From positions 152,250-216,249 of the forward strand of contig NZ_JAQTXM010000004.1 in assembly GCF_028688795.1 (NCBI RefSeq): a stretch of DNA of 64,000 bases, given 5' to 3'. This DNA comes from Rhodoferax sp. GTDB taxonomy: Bacteria > Pseudomonadota > Gammaproteobacteria > Burkholderiales > Burkholderiaceae_C. The notes beneath the pieces are model-generated. The model was not told the DNA's origin and searched no databases. It saw nothing but the letters and a program-made list of their open reading frames with translations. Shown one piece after another: positions 1-8,958 of this stretch (position 1 is its first letter; the number at the start of each line of letters is the position of its first letter). The position numbers and the translations under genes are program-made.

Positions 1-1
1 C

Positions 2-2167
2 ATCAAATTTGATGACGCGGCTCAGGCAATGAACCTGGCTGTTCTTAGCGAATACGGAATGGGTTCTGTGGATGAGTATGATCCGTTTTCTTGGAAATAC
101 TATCTAAACATAAGTGGTGATTATCATTTTTCTGACGAGGACAGCAATGGCAACCCGAAGATTAAAGTGGTGTCATTGGACACCTCAGAAGAAATCTACT
201 TCACTAAAGAAAATCTGGCATTACACCCAGCAACGAAAAACAACTACCAATACGGTACCCGATATTACAAAGAACTGTTGATTCAAAACCCTGGCAGCGA
301 GTTGCTGATACTGGGAATTTTGTATCCGTGCAACATTGACGATGCAGTCAAATCCATCGACGGCACGATATTGAGTTACCCTAAAAATCTCGTTGAAGAC
401 AACGAGTACCGCCTGATAGAGAAGCTCCAGCAATGGACTTATGATTACATGGACCGCTGGGTCAATAAGCAGTACAGCATGAGCGATAATCTGTACGTTG
501 CAACCTACATTGGCCAGCTGTTCTTGCATTTAACGCAAGCTATTTTTGCATTCCGCCTAGAAGCATGCAAGACTAATGAAGTACACAGCTTCCATGTTCG
601 GCACTATTTAGCTAGCCATAATGGATTGGATGCTTATTTCCAAGAGCTTACCCCGCATCAAGCGCTCTGGTTTTATAGGAACATCAATCACATCCAGCGA
701 CACGCTGGAAAGAAAGAAACTTTCGATTGGTTGGTTGAAAACATATTTACGCACAGAGGTCTGCCACTGTACGAATACAGTGGAGCGCAAGACAGCTCTA
801 TCATGATTTACGGTGATGGCACAGACACTCGCCACTTGACCCCTGAAATCTTGTTCAAGCGCAAACCAGTCAATGAACCCGCCCGTAAAAATGGCCGTTC
901 AATGCATACGTTGGACATGGTCACAGGACTGATGGATAATTTGGCTGTAGGAAACCCTACATACCACAAAGATCAACTGGAGGCCATGCGCAGCACGCTT
1001 GTGCACGCACCCTCTGCAGCGTTAACCACCAAAGTGCTTGAATCTCAAGTTGCTGACTACAGCACCTCGTCGTTGTATTCCTTAGACGAAACGCTGATGT
1101 CGCATTGGTTATCTTTCTCGTCTAAGGGCTGGTATACTGCTTATGTGACCTTCTCGCTGCCAGGAACAGGAGAGAGTATCAAGCTCACGCCTAAAGAGGC
1201 GGTGATGGTGTTCCTCTACGCCATGCACAAAGCAAACTGGATGGCAGAAGACAATGCGGATTACACAGAACTGTTGAATGTTCCTGATGTTACATTGTCT
1301 CGCGCAATTAGGGACAATCCCCCATCGCGTGCTGCGATTGAATCAGTTGTGGACAAGCAGTATGTCTCTACTGCGCAAATCGATGCATTGTTGTCGACTA
1401 CGATTACGCCTACTCGGATTGGCACAAACAAAGACTTTTATCTTTTTTGTGCAGAGATATTCTCAAAGTCCAGAGAACAATACCTGTGGTATTCGTCCAT
1501 GGAAAAATACCTCAGTCGTGGTATGGCTCAGCGTGCAGTCAGTTTGTTGTACACCGACGAAGTGGTTAAGTTCAGAGATACTGACAATAAGCCGATCACA
1601 TACATCGACTTGCTGTACCGCACAGGTTTAGACATTCGCGACTACAGCCGCTCAATGCTGTACGACTTAGCTGCCGCCATTTACTTCAAGGCTGTGGGCA
1701 TGGAGTTCTCTTCCAGTCAAGACTTCAGAAGAGCACACCAAAGCATGGTCAAGCTGTTCACAAAGCTCAGCAGCTATTCCATCTCGTTGACTGACAACTC
1801 CAACCAGACTGAAATTATTCTTCTGGTCAATCCCACGATCCGATTGAATGATGAAAAGGTGTACGAGAACCAGCACCATTATATCGATGGATCAGTCATC
1901 GAACCGATTACCATTCGTAGTTCTCAAAAGTACGAACACGAAGTAATGCACGAAGGTGTGGTATCGTCGCACGTAGAGCAAAGTAATGCAGCAACGACTT
2001 ATGTCCAGGATGTGAGTCTTAATGTCACGCAGAGTACCACTATGCTGTCATTGTGGCCGCAACAGATTCGCAGCACGTTATCCTTAACCAGCTCATTTGA
2101 CACTCAGGAACAAATAAAAGCACTTACTGTTGAGCAACGTATGGCCATACGTGATGTTGTGCTGTAG
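2..2167 (+). CDS. Large virion-like protein, 5' end outside the window
   Basis: The frame is open to the left edge of the window. The first in-frame ATG, at 29, has no Shine-Dalgarno sequence, so the gene probably starts upstream and at least 721 residues are visible. I recognise no enzymatic motif. The protein is soluble-looking, rich in aromatic and acidic residues, with no signal peptide or membrane segment. Its C-terminal part is rich in Ser/Thr and beta-type residues. It heads a co-directional block with another unknown gene and a RuvC-like gene. A virion structural role is an inference from size and company only. Confidence 0.6.
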   Translation: MKFDDAAQAMNLAVLSEYGMGSVDEYDPFSWKYYLNISGDYHFSDEDSNGNPKIKVVSLDTSEEIYFTKENLALHPATKNNYQYGTRYYKELLIQNPGSELLILGILYPCNIDDAVKSIDGTILSYPKNLVEDNEYRLIEKLQQWTYDYMDRWVNKQYSMSDNLYVATYIGQLFLHLTQAIFAFRLEACKTNEVHSFHVRHYLASHNGLDAYFQELTPHQALWFYRNINHIQRHAGKKETFDWLVENIFTHRGLPLYEYSGAQDSSIMIYGDGTDTRHLTPEILFKRKPVNEPARKNGRSMHTLDMVTGLMDNLAVGNPTYHKDQLEAMRSTLVHAPSAALTTKVLESQVADYSTSSLYSLDETLMSHWLSFSSKGWYTAYVTFSLPGTGESIKLTPKEAVMVFLYAMHKANWMAEDNADYTELLNVPDVTLSRAIRDNPPSRAAIESVVDKQYVSTAQIDALLSTTITPTRIGTNKDFYLFCAEIFSKSREQYLWYSSMEKYLSRGMAQRAVSLLYTDEVVKFRDTDNKPITYIDLLYRTGLDIRDYSRSMLYDLAAAIYFKAVGMEFSSSQDFRRAHQSMVKLFTKLSSYSISLTDNSNQTEIILLVNPTIRLNDEKVYENQHHYIDGSVIEPITIRSSQKYEHEVMHEGVVSSHVEQSNAATTYVQDVSLNVTQSTTMLSLWPQQIRSTLSLTSSFDTQEQIKALTVEQRMAIRDVVL

Positions 2168-2249
2168 TGATAAAAAATGTGTTTACGAAATACTGTGACA
2201 CTTTCGAAATGCAATCACGCATAAAGAAATCTTAAAGAAGGATATTTCC

Positions 2250-3080
2250 ATGGAACCCGTTGTTCGTTCAGTATACGGAGCCGCTCTGCAAACCGCCATG
2301 TTGTTGGGCGTGCCTCACGAAATCAAGCCAAACTCCACGCTCAATCAGCGATTTGATGTAGAAAAGAATGCCGTGCATCCCGAAGGGGTTTGGCCACGCG
2401 TTGCGTATTTCTGCATTGGTAACGGCGGCCACATGCTATCGTCCGGTGTCGATGGCATCCCGTTTGTTAAATCTCGCCAGCATGAAGCAACGAACGCAAA
2501 CCTGTTCAAACCGCTTCCCTTCGTTCTTCGGCTGATCACTGACGACCTGACACCGCTGCAACGCGCCAAATACGCCATGCGGCGACAAGAGACGCATGGT
2601 GGCCAGACCTACTATGCGTACTACCTCAAGCGCATGGACAATGCGTCGCTGGATGTGACGATGCAAACACGCATCATCGACAAAGGCATTACGACGACTT
2701 CTGACTTCGTGCCTTCGACTTCCGACCTCGTCCCCCAACCTCCTGCTTTGCCTAACACAGGCGCCATACCTGTCACGTCGACTTACATCACAGTCTCTAC
2801 GTTACTTGCGCTTAATCTGACCGCAGAAGACTGCAAAGAACTGCTCGATGTAGCCTCGATCATCTATGGTGATCAGAACTACGCCATCATCTCGGAAATC
2901 GGTTTGTGTTCGGGTGTAGATAAAGTCCTGGCGCTCACAGACGGATCGAACTACAAGGAATCGATCTCTACCCAAATTGTTTCCTTTATCTCTGCCTTCC
3001 ATCAAGTGGCGTTTACTGCCAGCGGCATCAGTGGTCTGTTCGACATCGGCTCCAATGAACCGCTCATGACCACAACGTAA
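2250..3080 (+). CDS. Unknown 276-residue protein, possibly structural
   Basis: The ATG is preceded by a good ribosome site (AGAAGG, 9 nt upstream). No family is recognised. The N-terminal half is basic and aromatic; a Thr/Ser/Pro-rich linker at about residues 148-178 separates it from a C-terminal half that looks like a helical domain. The stop codon overlaps the start of the RuvC-like gene (TAATG), indicating translational coupling. There is no signal peptide or membrane segment. Confidence 0.65.
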   Translation: MEPVVRSVYGAALQTAMLLGVPHEIKPNSTLNQRFDVEKNAVHPEGVWPRVAYFCIGNGGHMLSSGVDGIPFVKSRQHEATNANLFKPLPFVLRLITDDLTPLQRAKYAMRRQETHGGQTYYAYYLKRMDNASLDVTMQTRIIDKGITTTSDFVPSTSDLVPQPPALPNTGAIPVTSTYITVSTLLALNLTAEDCKELLDVASIIYGDQNYAIISEIGLCSGVDKVLALTDGSNYKESISTQIVSFISAFHQVAFTASGISGLFDIGSNEPLMTTT

Positions 3081-3670
3081 TGCTTCAAATTCCTGAGACA
3101 GCATCGGCTCGCACCAGTGTCATTGGTATAGATCCAGGAACAAAGATGCTGGGCGTTTGTGTTTTGGAATTTGACCTGGTGTCTTTTGAAATTGTGAATG
3201 TGCAAGCATTCACATACGACGGCGCCAGACTACCGAGCAGTGAGTGGGCAGGTTATCTTCATGGTGATCGCGTTAGGCGAATCAGTGCGCTCAGAGACAA
3301 GCTGGCCGATGTGTTTAACGCCTACCGTCCCTTGTACGTATGCTGCGAATCGCCGTTCTATAACCAAAAGCGCCCTAGTGCATACGGTGCCTTGACAGAA
3401 ATTGTCTGCGCAGTTAGAGAAGCTGTGCGTGATTACGATGTCTGGAAACCACTGTACATGATTGACCCGCCTTCCGTAAAGAAGGCAGTTAATGCATCGG
3501 GCAACGCCGGCAAGGACGACGTCAAAGCTGCGATCTCAAAGATCGAAACATTGAGCCGAGTATGCGCCACTCCAATGGCAAAATTAGACGAACACAGCAT
3601 AGATGCTATGGCTGTAGCGTACGCACAATACGTTGCATGTCGGGAATCTAGGCTAAAAGTGTTTGAATAG
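3080..3670 (+). CDS. RuvC-like Holliday junction resolvase
   Basis: This is an RNase H-fold nuclease of the RuvC type, expected to cleave branched DNA during phage recombination and packaging. The 196-residue length fits the family. The first acidic residue sits in VIGIDPGTK (D18), the second in YVCCESPF (E90), and the last cluster is LDEHSIDAMAVA (D170, H172, D175). A basic GKDDVK segment lies at about 144-149, where RuvC carries a conserved lysine. The start overlaps the stop of the preceding gene. A 14-bp hairpin follows the gene. A recombination role agrees with the Rad50-like ATPase at 11383. Confidence 0.85.
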   Translation: MLQIPETASARTSVIGIDPGTKMLGVCVLEFDLVSFEIVNVQAFTYDGARLPSSEWAGYLHGDRVRRISALRDKLADVFNAYRPLYVCCESPFYNQKRPSAYGALTEIVCAVREAVRDYDVWKPLYMIDPPSVKKAVNASGNAGKDDVKAAISKIETLSRVCATPMAKLDEHSIDAMAVAYAQYVACRESRLKVFE

Positions 3671-3677
3671 CATAGAC

Positions 3678-3719
3678 CCGTTACAGACAGCCGCATGCGT
3701 GCAGTGCTGTCTGTAACGG
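3678..3719 (+). terminator. Hairpin after the RuvC-like gene
   Basis: A perfect 14-bp stem (CCGTTACAGACAGC and its complement) encloses a 14-nt loop. It begins 7 nt after the stop codon of the RuvC-like gene. There is no long T-run after it, only TATTTATGTTGTG, so it may be a weak terminator or a 3' end-protecting structure. Confidence 0.55.
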
Positions 3720-3754
3720 TATTTATGTTGTGTTAATGTAATTGGAGTATTATC

Positions 3755-4081
3755 TTGTCGAAATCAGTAAACGGTCAAAATGAAGAAGACGAACGACGTG
3801 ATACCGCACAAGACCCATCGCTTATGCCAACTACTGAGCCAGTACCAGTTGTTTGTGGTCGAATGTCCGTTGAAGACATAAAGGACATTGAGAAGTTTCG
3901 GTTAGGGGTGTGGATTGCAAAAACCTCAGTGGTTTTAATGGGCATCATAATCACATTGACCATGTCGGTGTTTTTGTACCTCTCAATCTCTACGGGGACT
4001 ATGCCTGACGCAGGTGTCGTCTTCACGTTGTTCAATCACTTAAAAGAACTTGTTGTCATTGTCATTGACACAGGCAAATAA
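3755..4081 (+). CDS. Small single-pass membrane protein
   Basis: 108 residues starting at a TTG codon; the start is supported by TTGGAG about 9 nt upstream. The N-terminal half (residues 1-50) is hydrophilic and acidic. One hydrophobic segment lies at about 56-78 (WIAKTSVVLMGIIITLTMSV), and a second, less certain one near the C-terminus. No family is recognised. It ends 3 nt before the CYTH-domain gene, so the two are probably cotranscribed. Confidence 0.6.
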   Translation: MSKSVNGQNEEDERRDTAQDPSLMPTTEPVPVVCGRMSVEDIKDIEKFRLGVWIAKTSVVLMGIIITLTMSVFLYLSISTGTMPDAGVVFTLFNHLKELVVIVIDTGK

Positions 4082-4084
4082 AAA

Positions 4085-4699
4085 ATGCGAAGAAAGCCAT
4101 TGAGTTTCTTTAATGTTGCTACAGAAGACAACGCTACGGGTAAAGCGGAAATAGAACTGGAAATGGTCTTTTACGCCAAACTCTTGGATCGTAATCTGTT
4201 GGCTACAGCAAAAGAGACAGAACACCATGAGCAGTGGGAAATTAAAATTCCTAAGACTGATGAGACTGCCAGCTCAGGCAGAATGCGAGTCAGAAAGACA
4301 ACAAAGCCAAACTCAGAGCCTGAGTACGTGCTGACGATTAAGACTAAGCATTACCTGGGCGGAGAAACGGAAGTAGGCAATCCTTCTTCCGAAGACGCAT
4401 TTAAGCAGTTTAAAGCCATGTCTCCCAGGGGCATGAACAAGACACGTTATGTGTTTGACATCCCCAATCGCGTAGAGAAGTGGGAAGTGGATATTTTTGA
4501 CAATCCGGACGGCACGCCTTGTGACTGGTGCAAGATCGACCTAGAATTGAAAAGCAATATCCGCGAAGTACCAGCATTTCCTGTTGGGTTGTTTGATGAA
4601 AGGTCTGTGATCACAAATAACGACAGGAGCGTGGAATCTCACATGAAGATTCAAGAACTCTATGATACGGTCTTCATTCGAAAAAACGAGCTTCGTTAA
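4085..4699 (+). CDS. CYTH-domain protein (triphosphate-binding fold)
   Basis: The alternating charged strands of the CYTH fold are visible: AEIELEMVFY near the N-terminus, then GRMRVRKT, EYVLTIKTKHY, WEVDIFDNPDG and CKIDLELKS. CYTH proteins form a beta-barrel that binds organic or inorganic triphosphates through paired Arg/Lys and Glu residues with divalent metal. The substrate here cannot be told from sequence. The length (204 residues) is typical. The gene follows the small membrane protein by 3 nt and ends just before a 17-bp terminator shared with the converging fibre genes. Confidence 0.65.
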   Translation: MRRKPLSFFNVATEDNATGKAEIELEMVFYAKLLDRNLLATAKETEHHEQWEIKIPKTDETASSGRMRVRKTTKPNSEPEYVLTIKTKHYLGGETEVGNPSSEDAFKQFKAMSPRGMNKTRYVFDIPNRVEKWEVDIFDNPDGTPCDWCKIDLELKSNIREVPAFPVGLFDERSVITNNDRSVESHMKIQELYDTVFIRKNELR

Positions 4700-4709
4700 G
4701 ACAACACAT

Positions 4710-4748
4710 ACAGCATAAAAGCCAGGGGTATCCTGGCTTTTATGCTGT
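4710..4748. terminator. Bidirectional terminator, CATAAA family
   Basis: A perfect 17-bp stem beginning ACAGCATAAAAGCCAGG with a 5-nt loop. It lies between the converging CYTH gene (+) and the first fibre gene (-), and its right arm ends at the stop of the minus-strand gene. The outer CATAAA/TTTATG pairs recur in many terminators of this window. Confidence 0.8.
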
Positions 4749-4750
4749 GC

Positions 4751-6184
4751 TTAAGCAGTCTTGAGTGTTCCAAAAACACCTATCGTCAAATCTGCTAAGG
4801 CAGTGTCGACAGTATTAGGCGCCTTGATCGTGAGTGTATCACCTACTACAAAAGTAGTCGCGCTTAGGACGTTGAAAGAGCCGAAGTTATTGCCCGCAGG
4901 AAATGTCAGTGTTCCAATCGTTGTGCCGTTTCGCTGTATGTCACAACTCGCGTTTTGTGTAGCTGCTGTACCGCAGCGCGCAATGCTCCCGCTGAAACCC
5001 AGTCCACACGTGAACTGTCTCAGCGCTGTGATCTGAAGAAGAACTTGACGAGAGGCGGGTTTGCCTAAGGTGTATTTCTGTAGATCGTAAACAGCAGGCG
5101 CGCCGCTCACAATTAGCTTTTCTAAGTAAGTTTCATCGATCTGTTTAGCAGTATTCAATGGAACAACACCGTTTGCTTGTCCAATGAGCGACTGCGGAAC
5201 CAGTGAAGGCGTTGCGTTATCCACCACAGCTTTTACGTTTGCAGGAGAGACATAGAGCGTTGTACTCGTACCTGCTAGTGCTTGCGTGTTTGTAGCAATC
5301 GCATAGTTTTGCACATTCCCCAATCCCAATTGCGCCTTGGTGGTCATGTGCGGGTTGTTAACGTTGTCTTCGTGCGCAGCAATATCCACAGCAATTGTTG
5401 CAGAGATTGCGTCCATAGCCGTCGCAGGCGTCAGGTAGTGCGATGTGCTGATTCCTGCTAATGCAATCGCTGGGGTTGCCAACGGGTAGTTCTCCACATT
5501 CCCTAACCCTACTTGTTCTTTGGTGGTGTGGTGCGGATTGCTGGTGTCGACAGTGTGGGCGTCTAGCGCAGTCGCGTCTTCATCGATCTTATTCAGTACC
5601 GCTTGTCGATGCGTATCAATGTAATTGAACGCGTTGAGCAGCCTCACTTCATCACCAAGAAGGATAGCGGTCTTCACTTCCTCCAGAGCGGCAGCAACAT
5701 ACTCCCAGCCAACGACATCGCCCATGGCATGGAAATGTAAAGCTGGTTCAAAATCAACATCTTTATTGAGAATGTTGGGCCACGAAGAATCGCGCTTTCG
5801 CGTGTCTACCAGCACCGCTTCAATTAGCTTTGCGATTGTGGCGTAGCTGCGAGTGTAATCGCCACCCAGTGACTGATAGCTTACGTTTATGGTGTTGGAA
5901 ACTGCCAAGTCCGTAATTATGATTATCGAATATACCTCATCCCCATTACCTGCCATAGCTGTGGGGAGCGGCACAAGGTTCATTAACTTGTATTGCTCTT
6001 TGGTTAACGCCTTGTCATTGGTCTCATCCTTGATTTGAAGCCCTGCTTTAAAGAAAGGCCCATACGTAGGCACTGCAGAGCGAAGCTCGGTATTTCTTAA
6101 AGTGATTTTCTCAGACGAAACATAGTTGTCACGACTGACACCAGTAAGATCCAGCGGGTAACGGTTGGGTAATACTTGAGACAT
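4751..6184 (-). CDS. Tail-fibre-like protein with two NPH..TK.QxGLGNV repeats
   Basis: 477 residues. The N-terminal ~130 residues (LDLTGVSRDN, then PTYGPFFKAGL, then YQSLGGDYTRSYA) are clearly related to those of the genes at 6199 and 7983, suggesting a common virion-attachment domain. Two copies of the fibre repeat NPHxTTKxQxGLGNVxNY follow at about residues 215 and 280. The C-terminal ~120 residues are Gly/Thr-rich and probably form a small beta-sandwich with a receptor-facing role. AGGA precedes the start. It is the last gene of a four-gene minus-strand cassette. Confidence 0.75.
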   Translation of the reverse strand: MSQVLPNRYPLDLTGVSRDNYVSSEKITLRNTELRSAVPTYGPFFKAGLQIKDETNDKALTKEQYKLMNLVPLPTAMAGNGDEVYSIIIITDLAVSNTINVSYQSLGGDYTRSYATIAKLIEAVLVDTRKRDSSWPNILNKDVDFEPALHFHAMGDVVGWEYVAAALEEVKTAILLGDEVRLLNAFNYIDTHRQAVLNKIDEDATALDAHTVDTSNPHHTTKEQVGLGNVENYPLATPAIALAGISTSHYLTPATAMDAISATIAVDIAAHEDNVNNPHMTTKAQLGLGNVQNYAIATNTQALAGTSTTLYVSPANVKAVVDNATPSLVPQSLIGQANGVVPLNTAKQIDETYLEKLIVSGAPAVYDLQKYTLGKPASRQVLLQITALRQFTCGLGFSGSIARCGTAATQNASCDIQRNGTTIGTLTFPAGNNFGSFNVLSATTFVVGDTLTIKAPNTVDTALADLTIGVFGTLKTA

Positions 6185-6198
6185 TTTTGTTCCTAAAA

Positions 6199-7584
6199 TT
6201 AAGCAGGTACGCCTGCCATTAAACCGAGGCCAATCCCCGCAAGCGTGGTATCAGCTGTAGCAGGTGCCTTAACTTGAAGCAGGTCGCCTGGAAGTAGCTT
6301 TTCCATGTACGTACCAGTAACACTGGTGTACACGCCTTGAGCGTCTCCTGCAGAAAAGGTGAATTGACCAATTTTTGTGCCGTTCTTTAGCACTGTAAAA
6401 ATACAGGCTGCTGTGGGTGATATAGAACACGTCAAGACAGAACGCTTAAACAAAACAACGCAATGCGGGTTTCTTAAAGTAGTTACAGAAAAGACGACTT
6501 GATTTGCAGTAGGCTTTGCAACAAAGTAATCATAAACATCTGCACAAGTATACCCCAGCTCTACAGGGATGAGCGCAGTGGGTGTTGTTCCACTGCTACT
6601 TAACTTAGCGACACCACCGGCGACGCCGAGGTTAGATTTCTTGATGTACGGCGCGAGAAGATTCTGTACAGCAGCAGCCAGCGTTGCAACAACCACATAA
6701 CCCTCTGCGGTGTAGTCCGAAGTGGTGTTATCGATGGCTGTAACTCCGTAGTCTGATACGTTATCTAGTCCCAGTTGCGCTTTTGTTAAACTGTGTGGAT
6801 TATTGTAATCGGACAAATGGCCTAACTGGCTTCCTTTTTCATCGCTGCTAAGCAACTTCTTCAATGCTGCTGGTGTGCAAAGCACTGTGTTTTGAACATC
6901 TTCTAAACCAATTTGTGCTTTGGTTAACGTGTGTGTGTTGCTGACATTATCCAAATGGGCATTCAGTTCCCCAGGAGGTGTGATCCTGATCAGTATCCAC
7001 TCTTTAATCAGTGCCTGTATGGCTGCATTAAGCCCCAGCTTTCGACTGTTGGTAGTGTTGAGGATGTCTGCTTTTATGCGAGCAATGGCGTCCCTGAGGT
7101 ACTCCATGCCATACAGATCCTCAGCATCCTGAGAGTGTGGCTTTGGTGTAAAACCATTGGGCTTATCATGCACCTCGCTCCATAGAACTTGTACGTCAGT
7201 AGCCAACGCAGCGTTCGCGTTTTCAAGGGTCTGTACAACACTGCCGTTCTGTTGTCCGCCTAAAGCGCGGTAAGTGATACCTACTGTGCCTGAAATGTTC
7301 TGTCGCGTAATTAAGATAAATCGGTATACCTCAAGCCCAGTCTCTTTTGTAATGCCTGAGACAATGTCGACACACTGGTAGTCTGTACCGCTGCTTAGGA
7401 TGATGCTACTGTTGTCTGCATCAGTTACAGTAACAACAAGATCCTTCTTATAAAACGGCGAATACTGAGGCTTTATCAGCTTAATCGCCACTGAAGACAA
7501 CGCATGCTTTTCATTTTCTACCAGATTCAATGAACTTGATCCAGTCAAGTCAAGCGGTAGAAAGATTGGTTTTTGGTTAGGCAT
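6199..7584 (-). CDS. Tail-fibre-like protein, paralogue of the gene at 4751
   Basis: 461 residues with the same plan as its neighbour: LDLTGSSSLN and PQYSPFYKKDLVV and YRALGGQQNG in the N-terminal domain, then repeats NTHTLTKAQIGLEDVQN and NPHSLTKAQLGLDNVSDY, then a Gly/Thr-rich C-terminal domain that shares TIGxLTF-like strands (KIGQFTFSAGD). No Shine-Dalgarno sequence is clear before the ATG. The repeats are more degenerate than in the gene at 4751. An adhesin or baseplate-fibre role is inferred. Confidence 0.75.
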   Translation of the reverse strand: MPNQKPIFLPLDLTGSSSLNLVENEKHALSSVAIKLIKPQYSPFYKKDLVVTVTDADNSSIILSSGTDYQCVDIVSGITKETGLEVYRFILITRQNISGTVGITYRALGGQQNGSVVQTLENANAALATDVQVLWSEVHDKPNGFTPKPHSQDAEDLYGMEYLRDAIARIKADILNTTNSRKLGLNAAIQALIKEWILIRITPPGELNAHLDNVSNTHTLTKAQIGLEDVQNTVLCTPAALKKLLSSDEKGSQLGHLSDYNNPHSLTKAQLGLDNVSDYGVTAIDNTTSDYTAEGYVVVATLAAAVQNLLAPYIKKSNLGVAGGVAKLSSSGTTPTALIPVELGYTCADVYDYFVAKPTANQVVFSVTTLRNPHCVVLFKRSVLTCSISPTAACIFTVLKNGTKIGQFTFSAGDAQGVYTSVTGTYMEKLLPGDLLQVKAPATADTTLAGIGLGLMAGVPA

Positions 7585-7611
7585 AATGACGCGTATTTAT
7601 TAAACAACATA

Positions 7612-7642
7612 AGAATCTATAGGCGTGTTGCCTATAGATTCT
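7612..7642. terminator. Hairpin between fibre genes
   Basis: A perfect 13-bp stem (AGAATCTATAGGC and its complement) with a GTGTT loop. It lies downstream of the 107-residue minus-strand gene and upstream of the gene starting at 7584. It lacks a long T-run and may give partial termination, adjusting the stoichiometry of the fibre cassette. Confidence 0.6.
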
Positions 7643-7649
7643 GATTGGT

Positions 7650-7973
7650 TTAGAGAGTGTCTTCAAACCCATGAACGCGTACTGCTATGTCCGTTTTATC
7701 GGAAAAGGCATACACGCTTTCACCTTCTTGGCAGACAATGCCTGTGCGCTCCAAAACGCCGGAGGCTTCCAGCACTTGGCCCGATTCGATATGATCTTTG
7801 GGAAGGACGCTGGAAACTCCCGTATCAGTGATAGCCAGGTAGACCTTAGCCGTAGCGGTACCTACGTTGACCACATTGATATTGAAGCAGGCTTCGTTGC
7901 CTTGCGGTACTTTGTACACCAGTGCCCATTGATTTGCTGTTAACAGGACTTTGCCTAATTTTCCCGATGCCAT
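7650..7973 (-). CDS. Small fibre-cassette structural protein
   Basis: 107 residues, start supported by AAGGA. The sequence is mostly alternating hydrophobic and polar residues (for example NINVVNVGTATAKVYLAI and VLERTGIVCQEGESVYAFS), which suggests an all-beta sandwich. Comparable small beta proteins occur beside fibre genes in T4-like and jumbo phages, where they act as collars or fibre connectors. That assignment is from context, not from a recognised motif. Confidence 0.6.
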   Translation of the reverse strand: MASGKLGKVLLTANQWALVYKVPQGNEACFNINVVNVGTATAKVYLAITDTGVSSVLPKDHIESGQVLEASGVLERTGIVCQEGESVYAFSDKTDIAVRVHGFEDTL

Positions 7974-7982
7974 AGTTGTTCC

Positions 7983-8828
7983 TTAAATTTGTGATTGATA
8001 ATACGCGCGTGATTTTTTCACACTGGTGCCAGTACCACCACCAGTACTGCCTCCAGCTCCTAGGCTGTTAATGGCAGCTGCGGTTAAGCTAGGTGTCATG
8101 TAGGCGGTTGTTGAGGTTCCTTGAATCGCTTCAGCTTGTGTGGCGACACGGTAGTTCTGCACGTTGCCTAAACCCACTTGCGTTTTTGTAACGTTATGTG
8201 GATTATTATGATCGAGGACGTGTGTGGTCTCCACAGTCTCCACAGGTTGCAGACTTGCTTGAGCAATCGCATCTGCAACTCCACGGATTTCATCCACAAT
8301 TTCTTTGGCGCCCACCAAGTCGTCGAGATTCCATTCATGGTCAATGACCGGAAACAACACGGGCTTATCGACTACCTGTTCCCACGATAAAGCACGAGGA
8401 TTGATGATAACGTCGGTTAAGATGGTTGCCAGTTCGCTCAGAGCCAGTGTCCATGAACCACCCAGGGTCTGGTAAGTCAATGTGATCGTACCAGCCAACT
8501 TGGTGTTCAGAAGACTTATTGACCCATAAATAGGTTTCGCGCATGCGCGCGACGCTCCAATGAATTGGTGCGCAGGTAAGTAATCGATCCCTAAGCGCAG
8601 GAGCGTGTATACACCAGCACTGCTGGTGTGTCCTACTGCCAGTGTCTCATCTGCGAAGAATGGAGCAAACAGCGGAACAATAAAATGAAAGTCTTTATTG
8701 TTGGCCGCAGAGATGACATGCTTCTCACCCGTTACTCGATTGGATGCCAGCTTTCCGGTGTTGTCAAAAACAGGTTTATACAACCCTGGACTGTAAGGGG
8801 TCAGGTATTCGTAGCTCAAGGTAGCCAT
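7983..8828 (-). CDS. Tail-fibre-like protein, short paralogue
   Basis: 281 residues, first gene of the minus-strand fibre cassette. The N-terminal domain matches the genes at 4751 and 6199 in layout: a conserved start, VPLFAPFFADETLAVG, then ITLTYQTLGGSWTLALSELA. One fibre repeat, NPHNVTKTQVGLGNVQNYRVAT, lies at about residue 212. The protein ends soon after in a Gly/Ser/Thr linker (GAGGSTGGGTGTSVKK). It lacks the C-terminal tip domain of its paralogues and may be a proximal fibre segment or a truncated copy. Confidence 0.7.
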   Translation of the reverse strand: MATLSYEYLTPYSPGLYKPVFDNTGKLASNRVTGEKHVISAANNKDFHFIVPLFAPFFADETLAVGHTSSAGVYTLLRLGIDYLPAHQFIGASRACAKPIYGSISLLNTKLAGTITLTYQTLGGSWTLALSELATILTDVIINPRALSWEQVVDKPVLFPVIDHEWNLDDLVGAKEIVDEIRGVADAIAQASLQPVETVETTHVLDHNNPHNVTKTQVGLGNVQNYRVATQAEAIQGTSTTAYMTPSLTAAAINSLGAGGSTGGGTGTSVKKSRAYYQSQI

Positions 8829-8958
8829 TGAGAAACTCTTTCATGGACAAAATAATGTTGTAGTGCCTTGCAAAATCGTTGCAGATTGTCAGTAATCCGT
8901 TCACTTATTCACGTTGGCGCCATCGTCAAATCATAGTCAAACCAAAAGGAAACCAATC

